64,000 nucleotides of DNA from Physcia stellaris (lineage: Eukaryota; Ascomycota; Lecanoromycetes; Caliciales; Physciaceae): contig JABSSW010000074.1 of assembly GCA_018902385.1 (NCBI GenBank), forward strand, positions 105,394 through 169,393, written 5' to 3'. Both the position numbers and the translations under genes were made by a program. Position 1 is the first letter of the stretch. Each line of letters starts with the position of its first letter. This document shows, piece after piece, positions 20,888 to 33,238 of the stretch. The notes under the pieces are model-generated. The model was not told where the DNA came from, searched no databases, and saw only the letters and a list, made by a program, of their open reading frames with translations.

Positions 20888-21542
20888 ATGATGAAGCTTC
20901 CAATGCTCGTGCCACGCTGGGGGTTTTTCATTGTTTTGCTATGGCTTCAACGGGTCCTTGCAGTTCCTGCTTCTTACGACTTACCCCCAGCCGTCAGCGC
21001 TTCTCTCAGGAATGCAAGCACGCGGGGTTCTCTTAGATCCGCCTTGTAAGTGAACACTTCAAGAAGCTATGCGCTCCCTGGTTGAGAAAATCAGCAGCGC
21101 CAGCAATGTCCTTTCACTCCCTAAACCGGGTCTCCTTGAGCACGTCTACCGGTATCGGGTCCCCGACACTCACATCACCCTGTACATATCCTTTGTGCCT
21201 TCACAGCCTATCACCAAAGCTGCCATGGGCGTGACGATCCTTCGCACACAACAACGCCTGCGAGACTATATGCAAAGGTATGATCTCGAAGACACACCTC
21301 TTCGTCGAGATCGAGGCGAAGACCCCTACGAGTCAGAGGAGAAATACAAGGGCTGCTTCGTCGGCGTCGCCAGTTGGCCGCTGAACACCAAGCTCTTGAC
21401 TTATGGGATGGTGGAGGATGTGCTACAGGGGCTGTGGTTGTTTTTATATCGAGAGGAGAGATTTGTGGGGGCGGTTTTTGAGGTGGGGACTGATCAGTAT
21501 GGGATTGTAGGGATTGGCAAGATTCAACCTCATAGACCCTGA
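20888..21542 (+). CDS. Small secreted or membrane-anchored protein of unknown function, two exons
   Basis: No family recognised. Exon 1 20888-21045, inferred intron 21046-21094 (GTAAGT...AATCAG, 49 nt, weak branch site), exon 2 21095-21542, giving 201 residues. The N-terminus MMKLPML plus a hydrophobic core FFIVLLWL and an RVLAVPAS cleavage-like site look like a signal peptide. I chose the ATG pair at 20888/20891 for that reason; ATG 20828 in the same frame would add 20 residues. The mature part has one cysteine (KGCFVGVASWPL), so it is not a typical cysteine-rich effector. It contains VYRYRVPDTHITLYISF and a C-terminal sheet-like AVFEVGTDQYGIVGIG. The frame is open without any internal stop after splicing. 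Confidence 0.6.
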
Positions 21543-23271
21543 TTGAGAGGCATGGTTTCTTATTACATCTAGCCGTGCTCCATGAATGAATTGAACTTGC
21601 AACGTATTATGTCTGAGCAATAGTCTTGATTGGATCACTTCCAGGGCATAACCCTAAGTAGGTAATCAACTTGATTCTGCCACTGGCCCTAAACATTACC
21701 TACACACCTCATGATCAGCTTACTGGCACTGACTCATTACCAGTGGGTATATATAGATCCTTCAACAAGCTTGCTGTCATGAGAACGCTCATGTTATCCT
21801 GCTCAAGGTAGTCCACAAATCAGACCACTTCGACTACTCCGTACAAGCTTTCTTTCACAGATGATCAAGTTCATGAAGCAAAGTGGATCCCACAAACGCT
21901 ACTGCAACACTGGAGCAACCGAGAGGCGCGGCTCCGTGGCAAGAGGACAGATGACATTCTTCCTTATTTAAGCTTCTGCTGCGATCATAGCGCTTGTCCC
22001 GGACTCAACCCCGAGGGTGTTGGCTAGCACGAAAAGCCTTCTGGCATCGGGGGGGTGTACTCGGGCATAATCCTACTATTGGTGTGTGGGGTTAATTTTT
22101 GAGGGTTGCATACCCCCTCTAGATGCTGTTTGGCTGCCAGAACAGCTTCTGGTACACCCATGCTCGCCAAGAAGCCATTTCATTTGGTGTGCACCTCCGT
22201 TTAACGCTGGGGCGTAAGGCCCGCCTGGACTTCCGCCATCGCCAGCCGCACATGGCCTGCAAGTCAAGGACCTTTCAGCGCAGTTCATCAGGGAGAGCGC
22301 TGGAGGTTGCTCCGGAGTACGCAGATCTATAATGCCGTTCTATGATACTTGGTGGGAAAGGACCGATTGCCATGAGGGCAACTGACGGTGATTGAGCAGA
22401 AGCAGGGAATCGTAGGTTTAGCTGGGACAGCCAACGCCGCAGACGGATGCAAATCTCAACGGTCGCGATCCCTGCAAGTGCATTAAGCTGTCGGGAGACC
22501 ATGTGGAACAACCAGCAGTGCTGCACCGCCGTCCGTAGCGGAAAATGCTGGGTGTTTTCAGGCCACGACGGTGAGGGTTCCAACTTCCAAATCAGAGAGG
22601 CTCCCATCGTGGCTGCTGGACTGTCTCTGCTCAAGCCTCGGTCTTTTATTTCTCCAACAAACTCTGCACGAGTCTCGATGGAGACTCCTGAAACGGACAG
22701 TGGAAGGGCTAATACCAAATACTACTACTGCAAGCTGCAACTTGCTGCAAGTCACCGAGCGCTGCCAAGCGACTGGCGGATAAGAAAAGGTAGCGAATTT
22801 CCATTGTCCACAAACCCTGCCCGAACTCATCGAACGATCTGGGCCCAGCGACTACTTTCGTCCAAACACTTTATTGTTATTGGCCTGAGACGACACTACT
22901 ACTCCTCCACTGCCCGCACGCTTCCGGACGTATCTGGCTTCTCGATAATTCCTTCCCTCACCTGTTCTGTATTCTTCGCTATCATCCCGTTGTCAATCGT
23001 TGTGCTCTTTCTACGAGAAGGCACTCCTGACTCTATCTTTCCTAATATTTCGACCAGTACATCACATTCTGAAGAAACAAACAAAATCAACTCCAGTGTC
23101 GTGAAGGACCAATTCATTCCAACACTACAACCTGTTGGCATTGGAAGAAACGTCATACCGCAATTGCGACTCACCGTTATGCTTAAGACTCGGTGACATT
23201 GACTCACAGCCCGACCGTATCTCTTTGCTTCCTTGGGAACAAGAGACGGGAGTGGGATCGGATCAGGAAGA
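21543..23271. other. Gene-poor interval
   Basis: A long frame at 22447-23196 (plus) is open for 249 codons, but it overlaps equally long frames on the other strand and has no recognisable domain. It may be the 5' UTR of the next gene, or chance in GC-balanced DNA. No tRNA, repeat or transposon end recognised. Confidence 0.4.
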
Positions 23272-24950
23272 ATGGACGTGACCGAGCAGGAAACGGCGTC
23301 AGTAGCCAACATGCCGACGAGAAACTCCGTCATGCCTAGGCCGGTTCACGAAAGCTTTACAGGAGACGAGATACTAAGACCAGATGATCAAGCTATTGCG
23401 GAGCCACAGTCACCGTGTCAAGTCAGGTCAATGAGCATGCCTATCATCGAGACCTTGGGGAGTACTCCGGTAATTGCTTCAGCCAACGCAGAAGTTCCGC
23501 ACAGAAGCAAGGATCGTCATGAATTACGGCTACCATCTTTCAAAGCTTTAGGCATTGCCGTCCCACACCCCGACCAGTTGCTTACACCACCCGCAGAGTC
23601 GGATCAAATAGCCTGGCATCCAATGTCTCAGCCATTACCACATCGCCAGGACTACGAGAATCCATGGAGCATGACAAGGCCGGCGGAGAGGATGACTCCC
23701 GAAGATGACCAAACCATACCGGTCCCTATTGACAGCGAGAATGTGGATCCAGGCAGCGGTGTCACATCAGTTCCTCAGGTAGTTGAGCCTGAGGAGACAG
23801 ATGCGACGATGCGCCATAACAGCAGCAGCAGTGAGGGGGAGAGTACTGGTGAACCCATGTGGTTCGAACATGCCGTTGACGCCGTCGGTAAGTCACTCAA
23901 GGCCATAGTCAGGGATTTTCTTTGCACAAGCTAATTTTTAAAGTATCCACCGTACCTGCAACTGGCTCTTCGAGTAATGTTGTAGTCACTCTATGCCATG
24001 CCCAGCCATGCCCGCTGTCGACGGAGAACGAGGCAGGCCCAAACGCGTTCAAAACCCTTATCACAACGCTACAGACCAAGCTCGAACCAGGCCAATTCAT
24101 TGAAATCACATACGCGGTACCACCGAAATTCAACATGGAGCTTCTGCCTCAAAGCCCTATGGCCACGCCGAATGCCACGTCTGGAGAGGGCGATTACTTT
24201 TCGATGAATGTCTTCTCCAAGGCCGTCGCTGCCGTAGACCATTCGACTGCGATAAAATCTTCAATTCCGTCATCCCCACGCCCCGTTGTCCCTCCATCGA
24301 CCGTCAGCATCACTTGCCTTGAACGCTTCATACCACCTTCTACCGCCCAAGAATACGCAGATCTCTTCTCTATCGACAGACCCTCTGTACTCGTCGACCG
24401 CCTTACCGAACTCTCTCCACAAGGAGGCAACCTTATATTCATCTATCCAACTCACCTTGGCGCGGCGACCTTCACTTCGAAGTATGTCAATCCCCTCCTT
24501 GACCCGTTACTACGAACCATGATCCAGATCCATGGGTTGTCGGCGGATCTTGGTCGTGACGTTGGGACGATGGCTGCCGTGCCCCAGATGCTGGCTTTCG
24601 AACCCATGACGCGTCGCATCAGCACCCTCTTGAAAAGGCTCGGCCGCATGCCGCAGGGCTCGATGGCACAACGTCCCCAATACACGCTGGTGCAATGGAG
24701 CAAGGAGAAGGTGGATCTTGAACGGGATGTTTGGATGGAGTGGTGGACCCATCAAGAAACGCCGCGGATCAAGGAGGTGATGAAGAATTACTTCAAGCGC
24801 GGCTCCCGTCTGCCGCAGAGCAAGGAGAAGACGGAGAGTGCGCTGGTGTGGGAGATCCTGGACAAGATGAAGGTGCGGGAGTACGCTCCGTCTGACCAGC
24901 CGACGGAGGGGATCGAAGTCGGTGTCTTTGTCATTAAGCGGACTGCATAA
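23272..24950 (+). CDS. Unknown protein with disordered N-terminus and folded C-terminal domain, two exons
   Basis: No family recognised. Exon 1 23272-23887, intron 23888-23943 (GTAAGT...GCTAAT...AAAG, 56 nt), exon 2 23944-24950, giving about 540 residues. The first ~200 residues are low-complexity, rich in P, S, T and E. The C-terminal ~330 look folded: SNVVVTLCHAQPCP, a glycine-containing strand GGNLIFIYPTHLGAATFTSK, a long helical part with ISTLLKRLGRMPQ, and YTLVQWSKEKVDLERDVWM. This gives the impression of a conserved fungal domain rather than a chance frame. The gene may have a nuclear or regulatory role, but nothing in the sequence proves it. ATG at 23272 is the first in frame. Confidence 0.7.
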
Positions 24951-25731
24951 CGGGAAAAAGAAGAGGATTCATGCTGTTTTACAAGCGAAAGCGAGCGCTG
25001 GAGTCACGGATTGCGCGGATACTCGCGAATACGAAAGATATATGTATCACGATAGTTCCTAATAATATCAACCATCCATATCCATGTCGCTGAATCCATT
25101 CTTCAATTCGGCGCCGTCAACCCACATAGAGACGTGTTGACGATCACCCTGTCAGTTCTCAAGCTGCAGGTCCGAGTCATTGATTCTGATACCGTAAGCC
25201 CCTCCTACCGACTCCTCCGATTCCGACAATGATGTTACATGTAATGAGGGCGACCTGAGTCATGAAGGAGAAGGAGTCAGACCGATGAGCCTGACTCGTG
25301 CGACCCACAAGACAAGGGAATTCCATTGGCTCGGTGGGGCTCGTCCAGCTAACTGAACTCGGTTAGAGTCCGATAAGATACTGTAATCGAGGGCGACGCT
25401 GAGAATGTCCAATTGCCGGTAGAACCGAGAGGGGACCCTGGCCTGCTTCGAAATCAACAATACAGTAAGTAATAATCGCTCAGGCCGTGAGACGGCAGAA
25501 TGACGTGGACTCGCTGCAGCGTAGATCAGATCACTATGACCACCATCACTCTTGTCCGAATCCACCTTCAACACCTCCCTCTACACAAAGACCCCACCAC
25601 TACCACTCAGAGGCTCCCACCTTGATTGCATGTACTCAAGCCTCGCTTCACACTTGCACTTCAATCATTCCACTCCGGTGTGCCTGACCGAAGATAAAAC
25701 CTCTCTCGAACCGTAATTCCCTGATCACACA
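24951..25731. other. Intergenic region upstream of the ABC transporter
   Basis: Contains the 3' UTR of the preceding gene and the transporter promoter. I looked for palindromic TCCGCGGA drug-response elements as in yeast PDR genes and saw none. No gene supported. Confidence 0.4.
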
Positions 25732-28700
25732 ATGTTTGGTCAACATGATGCTCAGTATTATCTGCAGCGATCAGAGTCCTCAGGTAAGATACTCAATCCC
25801 CTCTGTGTTGCCAGAACGACCACTAAACGCCACAGCACCTGACGCAAACCTACACAATATATTACCACCCACCGAGCGACAGGCCAGCGGGTCCGAAGAG
25901 AATGAGGATGTTGAAGCCGCTGCTACCGGAACCACAGGAACCGCTGTCCCAAGCACCGAGACATCTTCAACATCGCAAATCGATGGAACATGGGGCGAAC
26001 GGGACGCTGGAGGTCCAGTCACCCATCGGATAGCCATGGAGGAGTACGAAGAGATGCGCCGGGAGCTCACCAACCTAAGTCAAACACGGTCTCGGTCGGG
26101 CAGCAGAGCCAAAGACGGGCTCTTCCGCACAATAACCAGTGGTAGTGCAAAGTCCGGACGAAAAACACCGCGTCGCACTAGAACAACGTCCACCACCGAT
26201 CACACGTCAATCGAGGATAAGGATCTCGAGATTGGAGATGCTGGAGCTGTGGCGAAACAAGAAGAGGACTTTCAGCTTGGTCATTTTATTAAGGAGGGTC
26301 ACTTTGAGAAGCGGACCGAGGAAGGCTCATCAGCGAAAAAGGTTGGCGTCGTCTTCAAGAATCTGACAGTGAAGGGTGTCGGTAGCACAGCAAACTATGT
26401 TCGAACATTACCCAACGCGATTTTGGGCACTTTTGGTCCCGACCTCTACCGCATCCTCTGCAGCTTCGTACCAGCATTGCGTTTCGGACGAAACCCCCAA
26501 ATGCGGACTTTGACCAATGACTTCACCGGGGTCGTGCGAGACGGCGAGATGATGCTTGTACTTGGTCGGCCAGGCTCAGGGTGCACTACCTTCCTCAAAG
26601 CCATTGCTAATCAACGAGGCGGCTACGCTGAAGTAACCGGTGATGTTTCATATGGAGGTATTCCGGCTGAGAAACAACATGCTCATTACCGTGGTGAAGT
26701 AAATTACAATCCTGAAGATGACCAGCACTTCCCGACCTTGAACGTTTGGCAGACCTTGAAGTTTTCGCTCCTGAACAAGACAAAGAAGCGTGAGAAAGGA
26801 GAGATCGCCATCATCGTTGACGCTCTTATGAAGATGTTTGGTATCAGCCATACCAATAAGACTCTCGTTGGCAACGAATTCGTCCGTGGGATATCAGGAG
26901 GCGAACGGAAGCGAGTGTCCATTGCGGAAACTCTGGCGACGAAATCAACTGTAGTCTGCTGGGATAATTCAACCAGAGGCTTAGATGCGAGTACAGCTTT
27001 GGATTACGCCAATTCCCTTAGGATCATGACCGACGTCAGTGACCGGACTACCCTAGTGACACTTTACCAGGCTGGGGAGGGCATTTACGAGCTCATGGAC
27101 AAGGTTCTTCTTATTGACGAAGGCAGGATGATATATCAAGGACCAGCAAAGGAAGCCAAACAGTACATGATCGACCTGGGTTTCCACTGCCCAGAACGCG
27201 AGACTACTTCAGATTTCTTGACGGCAGTCACAGACCCTAAGCAGCGCATCTTCCGTGAAGGCTACGAAGCAAAAGCGCCAAAAACTCCAGAAGAGTTTGA
27301 AAAGGCGTATAGAAATAGCGACACTTACAAAGGTGTGCTTGCCGATGTGGCGGATTACGAGAGTCACCTTGGCCGTACAGAGCATCAAGACGCCAGAAAC
27401 TTTAAGCAAAGCGTCAAGGAACAACAGTCCAGGCATGTGTCATCCAAATCCAGCTTCACTATCAGCTTCTGGCGACAAGTCCTGGCCTGCACGCAGCGCG
27501 AGTTTTGGCTGGTTTGGGGCGATAAACCTACCTTGTGGACGAAAATCTTCATCATCATCTCGAATGGATTGATTGTTGGCTCGCTCTTCTACGGCGAATC
27601 TTCAAACACAGCTGGAGCTTTCACTCGTGGCGGCGCAGTGTTCTTCTCGATCCTCTTTCTAGGTTGGCTTCAGCTCACGGAACTCATGAAGGCTATCTCT
27701 GGTCGAGTGGTCATTGCCAGACACCGCGAATATGCATTCTATCGGCCAAGCGCGGTCTCTGTGGCTCGAGTACTTGCCGACTTTCCTTTAATTCTGTTTC
27801 AGGTGGTCATTTTCACGATCCTTATGTATTTCATGACTAACCTTGACCGGGACGTGTCTAAATTCTTCATCTATGCCCTGTTCGTCTATACAATCACTAT
27901 CAATGTCACTGCGCTGTACCGGATGTTTGCTGCCCTTTCGCCGACTATCGATGACGCTGTACGGTTTTCTGGCACAGGCTTGAACCTGCTCATTATCTAC
28001 ACTGGGTACGCGATCCCGAAGCCGACGCTGATTGGGCAGAAAATATGGTTCGGCTGGATATATTACATCAATCCGATATCGTACGCCTTCGAGGGTGTTC
28101 TTAGTAGCGAGTTCTACCATCGTACGATGCCATGCTCTCCACAGCAATTGGTTCCCCAAGGTCCTGGAGTTCAGCCGGAATACCAGGGATGTGCGTTGCC
28201 TGGTACTTCCATAGGCAGTACTAGTGTAAGTGGAGAGCAATATCTCGCTACAAACTACAATTAGTAAGTTCAGCTTCTCATGCACGGTCTACATCATGCT
28301 CATCTATGTGTCAGTACACGATCGAATCTCTGGAGGAACTTTGGAGTCATCATCGCATTTACTGTCCTTTATGTGCTAGTGACAGCAGTGGCGTCAGAAT
28401 TGTTCACTTTCGTTGCAAGTGGTGGAGGCGCTTTGGTCTTTAAAAAGAGTGCCAAAAAGCAGATCTCGGCAAATCCCACGACCAAGGATGAAGAGAAAGG
28501 TGGAGATTCAGGTGATAGTAGCGACATAAGCCAACAGACACGGACGAGCGACGATGAAGAAGCCATCCCTCAAACGTCATCGAGTGACAGTATTTTTACG
28601 TGGACGGGAGTAAATTACAGCGTGCCTTATCAGGGTGGTCAGCGTCAACTGCTCAACAACGTCAACGGTTATGCGAAACCTGGTGTTATGGTAGCATTGA

Positions 28701-30634
28701 TGGGCGCTAGTGGCGCTGGAAAAACGACGCTTCTAAATACTCTCAGCCAGCGACAGAGAATGGGCGTGGTTTCGGGAGAAATGCTGGTCGATGGTAGACC
28801 TTTAGGTCCCGAATTCCAGCGTGTTACTGGCTTTGTCGAGCAAATGGACCTCCACGACGAGACGGCCACCATTCGCGAGGCAATCGAGTTCAGTGCTGTC
28901 CTTCGCCAGGAGAGGCATGTACCAAAGACAGAGAAGCTGGCCTATGTTGATGAGATTATCGATTTGTTGGAGTTGAGAGAGCTTCAGGATGCCTTGATAT
29001 CCTCGCTCGGAGTGGAGCAGAGGAAGAGGGTCACTATTGCTGTAGAGCTGGCAGCAAAGCCTTCCCTACTCTTTTTGGACGAACCTACTTCCGGTCTTGA
29101 CAGCCAATCGGCCTACTCTATTGTGCGATTCCTTCGAAAGCTTGCTCGTGCAGGTCATGGCCTCATCTGCACAATACATCAGCCTAGCTCTCTACTGATC
29201 CAGCAATTCGATATGATCCTCGCCCTGAATCCAGGAGGCAATACATTCTACTTTGGGCCTGTAGGTGACAATGGCAGCGCAGTCAACAAATACTTTGCCG
29301 ATCGTGGCGTGTATTGCCCGCCGCAGAAGAACATTGCAGAATTCATCCTGGAAACCGCCGCCAAAGGAGGCAAGCGTTCTGACGGTAAACGCCTCAACTG
29401 GAACGACGAATGGGCTCAGAGCGAAGAACAGAAAGCCGTCTGCGCAGACATCTCCCATATCAATACCGAACGCAGTCAACTCCCCGCTCCAAAAGCAGAC
29501 TCGCAGCATGAATTCGCTTCACCCCTCTGGCTCCAAATCACCACGCTAACCAGACGCCTCTTCACGCAGTACTGGCGCTCGCCCTCCTATCTCTACGGTA
29601 AACTCTTCGTCGCCGTGATAACAGGCATCTTCAACGGCTTTACCTTTTACTCGCTCGGCACCTCGATCATCGACCTCCAAAACCGGATGTTCACGGCCTT
29701 CCTCATCATACTCATTCCGCCCACCGTCGTCAACGCCGTGGTACCCAAATTCTATCAGAACCTCGCGTTGTGGCAAGCACGCGAACATCCTTCTCGCATC
29801 TACAATTGGTTCGCGTTCTGCACCGCCGCAGTCGTAACCGAGATCCCAATCTCCATCCTCAGCGCCGTCATCTACTGGCTACTCTGGTACTACGCCACCG
29901 GCCTGCCAACCGACAGTGGCACCGCAGGCTACGTGTTCCTGATGACGATGCTCTTCTTCCTCTTTCAAGCGAGCTGGGGACAATGGATCTGCGCCTTCGC
30001 CCCATCCTTCACGGTAATCAGCAACGTCCTGCCCTTCTTCTTCGTCATGTTCGGCCTATTCAACGGCGTCGTGGTGCCATACTCGACGCTGCCCGTCTTC
30101 TGGCGCTACTGGGTCTACTACCTCATGCCAAGCACGTACTGGATCGGCGGCGTCATGGCAGCCACCCTGTCGAAAATCACCGTGACCTGCGCCCCCGGCG
30201 AGACCGCCCTGTTCAACCCGCCGCCCGGCCAGACGTGCGCCCAATACGCCAGCGCCTTCGTCGCGCAGGCCGGCCAGGGCTATCTCACCAACCCGGACGC
30301 GCGCGCCGAGTGCGGGTACTGCCAGTATCGCACCGGCGTCGAATACATGCGTAATTTGAACGTGGAGCCCAGCGATAAGTGGAGGTTTTTCGGCATCTTC
30401 CTCGCGTTTTGCGTCAGTAATTGGGCGCTGGTGTATTTCTTTGTTTATACGGTGCGCATCCGTGGGTGGAGTTTTGGGTTTGGACCGCTGTTTGGGGGGC
30501 TGGGGAGGGTGGTTGATGGGGTTGAGGGGTTGTTTGCGAGGATGACGAGGGGAAGGGGAAGGGAGGAGATGGAAAGGAGAAAGAGAAGGAGTAAGTGTGG
30601 ATGGGAAGATGGTTTATTCGAGCGGGATGGGTGA
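25732..30634 (+). CDS. Full-size PDR-type ABC transporter (ABCG), three exons
   Basis: Plasma-membrane efflux pump family of azole and toxicant resistance transporters, (NBD-TMD)x2. Exons 25732-25783, 25836-28263 and 28315-30634, with introns of 52 and 51 nt (GTAAGA...CCACAG; GTAAGT...GTCAG). Phases agree and give about 1599 residues. NBD1 has the fungal degenerate Walker A GRPGSGCTT (about 263), signature VRGISGGERKR (about 369) and Walker B VCWDNSTRGLD. NBD2 has canonical Walker A GASGAGKTT (about 959), an altered signature LGVEQRKR and Walker B LLFLDEPTSGLD, the normal asymmetry of this family. Two sets of six membrane segments follow the NBDs. The start MFGQHDAQYY is in a 17-codon exon. 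A GTAAGT at about 30591 could start a last intron, altering the final ~15 residues. The substrate cannot be told from sequence. Confidence 0.93.
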
Positions 30635-31730
30635 TTGCGCGATCGAAGGCGAGTTGCGAGTTGGAATTCGAAGTGAGCGATTGCAGGGCGCTGGGTAGAC
30701 GGATGGCATCGTGGGTGGAGATATCTACCACATTGATGTGGTATCGGGGGCATAGAATTTCTGTTGAGCGTTGCTGATATCCATATAGATCGTTTAGATA
30801 GATGGTAGCTATGTACCTTTCCATAGATTAAACTAGATTAGACGAGCTCACGCTCGAGGTATGAACGAAAGTTCGTAACCTAGCAGCTGCTCCTTTTTTA
30901 TTCCTTCCAATTGGAATCTTCAATTAGCAATCCCGTCGATCTCGGTTCGTTCTCAATCTCGATCCCCTCCAACAAAAGGATTCGTTCTCTCTCCCTCCTC
31001 TCCACTCCCATATCTCTCGAGAATCGCATCGACAAAGCGCAAGATCGAAGCTTCGAATGTTATCATCATTCAAAACATCTCCGAGTTTCCCAGACTTTTC
31101 CTGTTTCGTTGCTCAAATTTCGATTCTTCTCGTTTCTCCTCTTCCCTCTCACCTCCCAATTTCTTCCAAACCCAAAAACAAAAACAAAAACAACAACAAA
31201 AAAAACAAAGTCTTCTTTCTCGTTTCGCGCTCTTGAAATCGTGAGTGTAAAAATCGTTGAAATCTCTCGAAGAAGTTTTGACGAGAAAGAAAAGAAGCTT
31301 TTTGAATTGAAAATTCGAAAATTTGAGATATGGAAAATTTCTCAAAGAAATGAGTTTGAAAATTGAGAAAAGTTTTTTTCTTGATTGTGACGAGAAAAAA
31401 AAAAAGAAAAAATGAGAAAATGAGAAAGAAAAAAATAGAGAAAAATAGAACACAACCTATAAAAAAATATCTATCGTTTCCTCTACAAAAAGTTTACTTC
31501 CTTATTGGGTTAGACCAATCTTGGCGAAGAACATCAAAGTTTTGGTGCAACTTTTTCGCACATTGCACACCAACCAAGAACTTGATATGATTTTTGTTTA
31601 TGTAGTCAAAGTTGTAGAGTTTAATGAGGGGAATCCAATACTGTAACGTTTGTTAAATTCTGACGTGGGCGCATCGAGTTATTGAAATGCGGAGTTTTGA
31701 TCGCATACAAATTGATGGATTCGGGGTTCG
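30635..31730. other. Low-complexity intergenic region
   Basis: Transporter 3' UTR, then T/C-rich and A-rich simple-sequence stretches (for example 31170-31205 and 31375-31445). Open frames here are biased F/S/K-rich by composition and I do not call them genes. It probably contains the promoter of the next gene. Confidence 0.4.
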
Positions 31731-33238
31731 ATGATCCAAACACCAACAACAACATCAACTTCAACTCCATATCAACTCAACCACGAGAATTTCAACGAAT
31801 CCCAACAAATCATGCAGCTGACGTTGGATTTAGGCCTTCCTACTACGGCGCGTTCGCGTGGTGCAGCAAATCGCCATGCCAAAGAGCGAGAGAAACGGGG
31901 TGCTCTCCAGAAACTTACTCCTACTTCTACGTCTACCTTTACTTCTGCTGCTGCATCGATCGAAATCAGCGCTCCCTACGAATGTCATTCAATGACTGTT
32001 ACACCTCAAACACCCGTCGAGTTTCGAGAGCCTCACTACACAATCAATGGCCGAAATGGAATGACGTTGGATAGACAAGAGCCTGGAATCTATCCGGTCC
32101 CACAGCCAGCTATTATTCAGGATCCAATGACTAAAGCACGTCCCATGTTTGACGTTGCATTCGATGTTTCAAAGGTTAAGACACATACGCGTTCTCAAGT
32201 GGAATCACAGCAAAAACTGCTGCAAAAGGATCAGGAAGCTTGGGAGGGTCAGATCTTTCAATACTTTTGGCGATTGGAACGATCTGAAATCATACGAATC
32301 AATGGAGAACTTTCTTCGGATCTCGAATATCGGTTAGGACTGTCTGGAGGGGCTTTGTTTCAAGAGCATTTTCGTTTTCAACCTTGGACGGAGCGTTCTG
32401 TATGGAGTGGTTATGCTCATTGCAAATTCAAGAAGTATTACTCTCCTCTTTCTACGGCTGTTCGAGCCAACGATGAGGAGAAAATTCGCTTGCATATGAG
32501 GGAGGAAATAGTCAGACATAGCAGTCGTTTTCTTCTCAAATCGTTGACGAAATACGCCTGCAATGCGATGCAAAGAAAGAGATGGAAACTTGATCCTCCA
32601 CACAATATCCCAACCCCGAAGAAGCTCAACTTGCAAAGGATATCAAGCGGGCGAAAAAGGCGAACGAAAGAGTGAAAGCGGAGGCAACAAGAATAGAAAG
32701 GGAAAAGCATTCAGCTTGGCCAGACGAGCCGGACGATTCTGATGAGTCGGACGATACATATATGACCGACGAATCGATCGATTCTGACAATCGTTCTGAC
32801 GACGACGAGGGAGTGCAATGGAGCGAGTTGGTTGAATTGAGAACCGAAGCAGACGAGCATAAATGGAAGCAAAAAGAGAGCTTTACTCGAGTATGCCATG
32901 GTCGATATAACCTCCACGAATTGCCCTCTTCAGGCCGAATCGACCTCCACCAAATGCCTTATCAAATGCTCCACCGAATGCTCCACCAAATGCCTCAGCA
33001 AATGCCTCACCGAATGCCTCACCGAATGCCTCACCGAATGCCTCACCGAATGCCTCCATGCGCGGATCACTTCCGCAGGCATACACCGATGCAAAGACTG
33101 CAGATTCGAGCTTTTCGAGCCTTAATAAGCCAGAAGACCTCGCTGGAGAAACAGGCCCGATTTGTATGGCATATTCTCGATATCTCTGCCGCAGATGGCC
33201 AGGCCAGTCAGAATTCTGGGACCAGCATATGTACATAG
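31731..33238 (+). CDS. Unknown protein gene with a frame break; Ser/Thr N-terminus, folded middle, acidic tail, tetrapeptide repeats
   Basis: No family recognised. The first frame (31731-32675, 314 codons) has a T/S-rich start, a basic stretch RSRGAANRHAKEREKR (possibly bZIP-like, no leucine zipper seen), and a middle with YRLGLSGGALFQEHFRFQPW. At about 32600-32620 coherent coding switches by one base to a second frame, which reads NPEEAQLAKDIKRAKKANER without an in-frame ATG and continues through an acidic D/E/S stretch into a 12-bp repeat. No splice signal explains the switch, so an indel (real or sequencing) is likely. A possible intron (GTATGC...CTTCAG, about 32890-32934) would change the frame used in the repeat. 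Treat as one damaged or mis-sequenced gene. Confidence 0.45.
32951..33058 (+). repeat. 12-bp minisatellite, nine copies
   Basis: About nine units close to AATGCCTCACCG. Since 12 is a multiple of three, each frame gives a four-residue repeat: PNAS-like, HRMP-like or TECL-like. All three plus frames stay open through the array. The last five units are nearly identical, suggesting recent expansion. Confidence 0.85.

Noticed and set aside
22447-23196. 249-codon plus-strand frame as a gene
   Set aside because: It overlaps equally plausible frames on the minus strand, has no domain or splice evidence, and lies just upstream of a better-supported gene. More likely UTR or chance.
5442-30634. Biosynthetic gene cluster joining the amidoligase and the ABC transporter
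   Set aside because: They are about 19 kb apart with ribosome-, tRNA- and transcription-related housekeeping genes between, and no backbone synthase is present.
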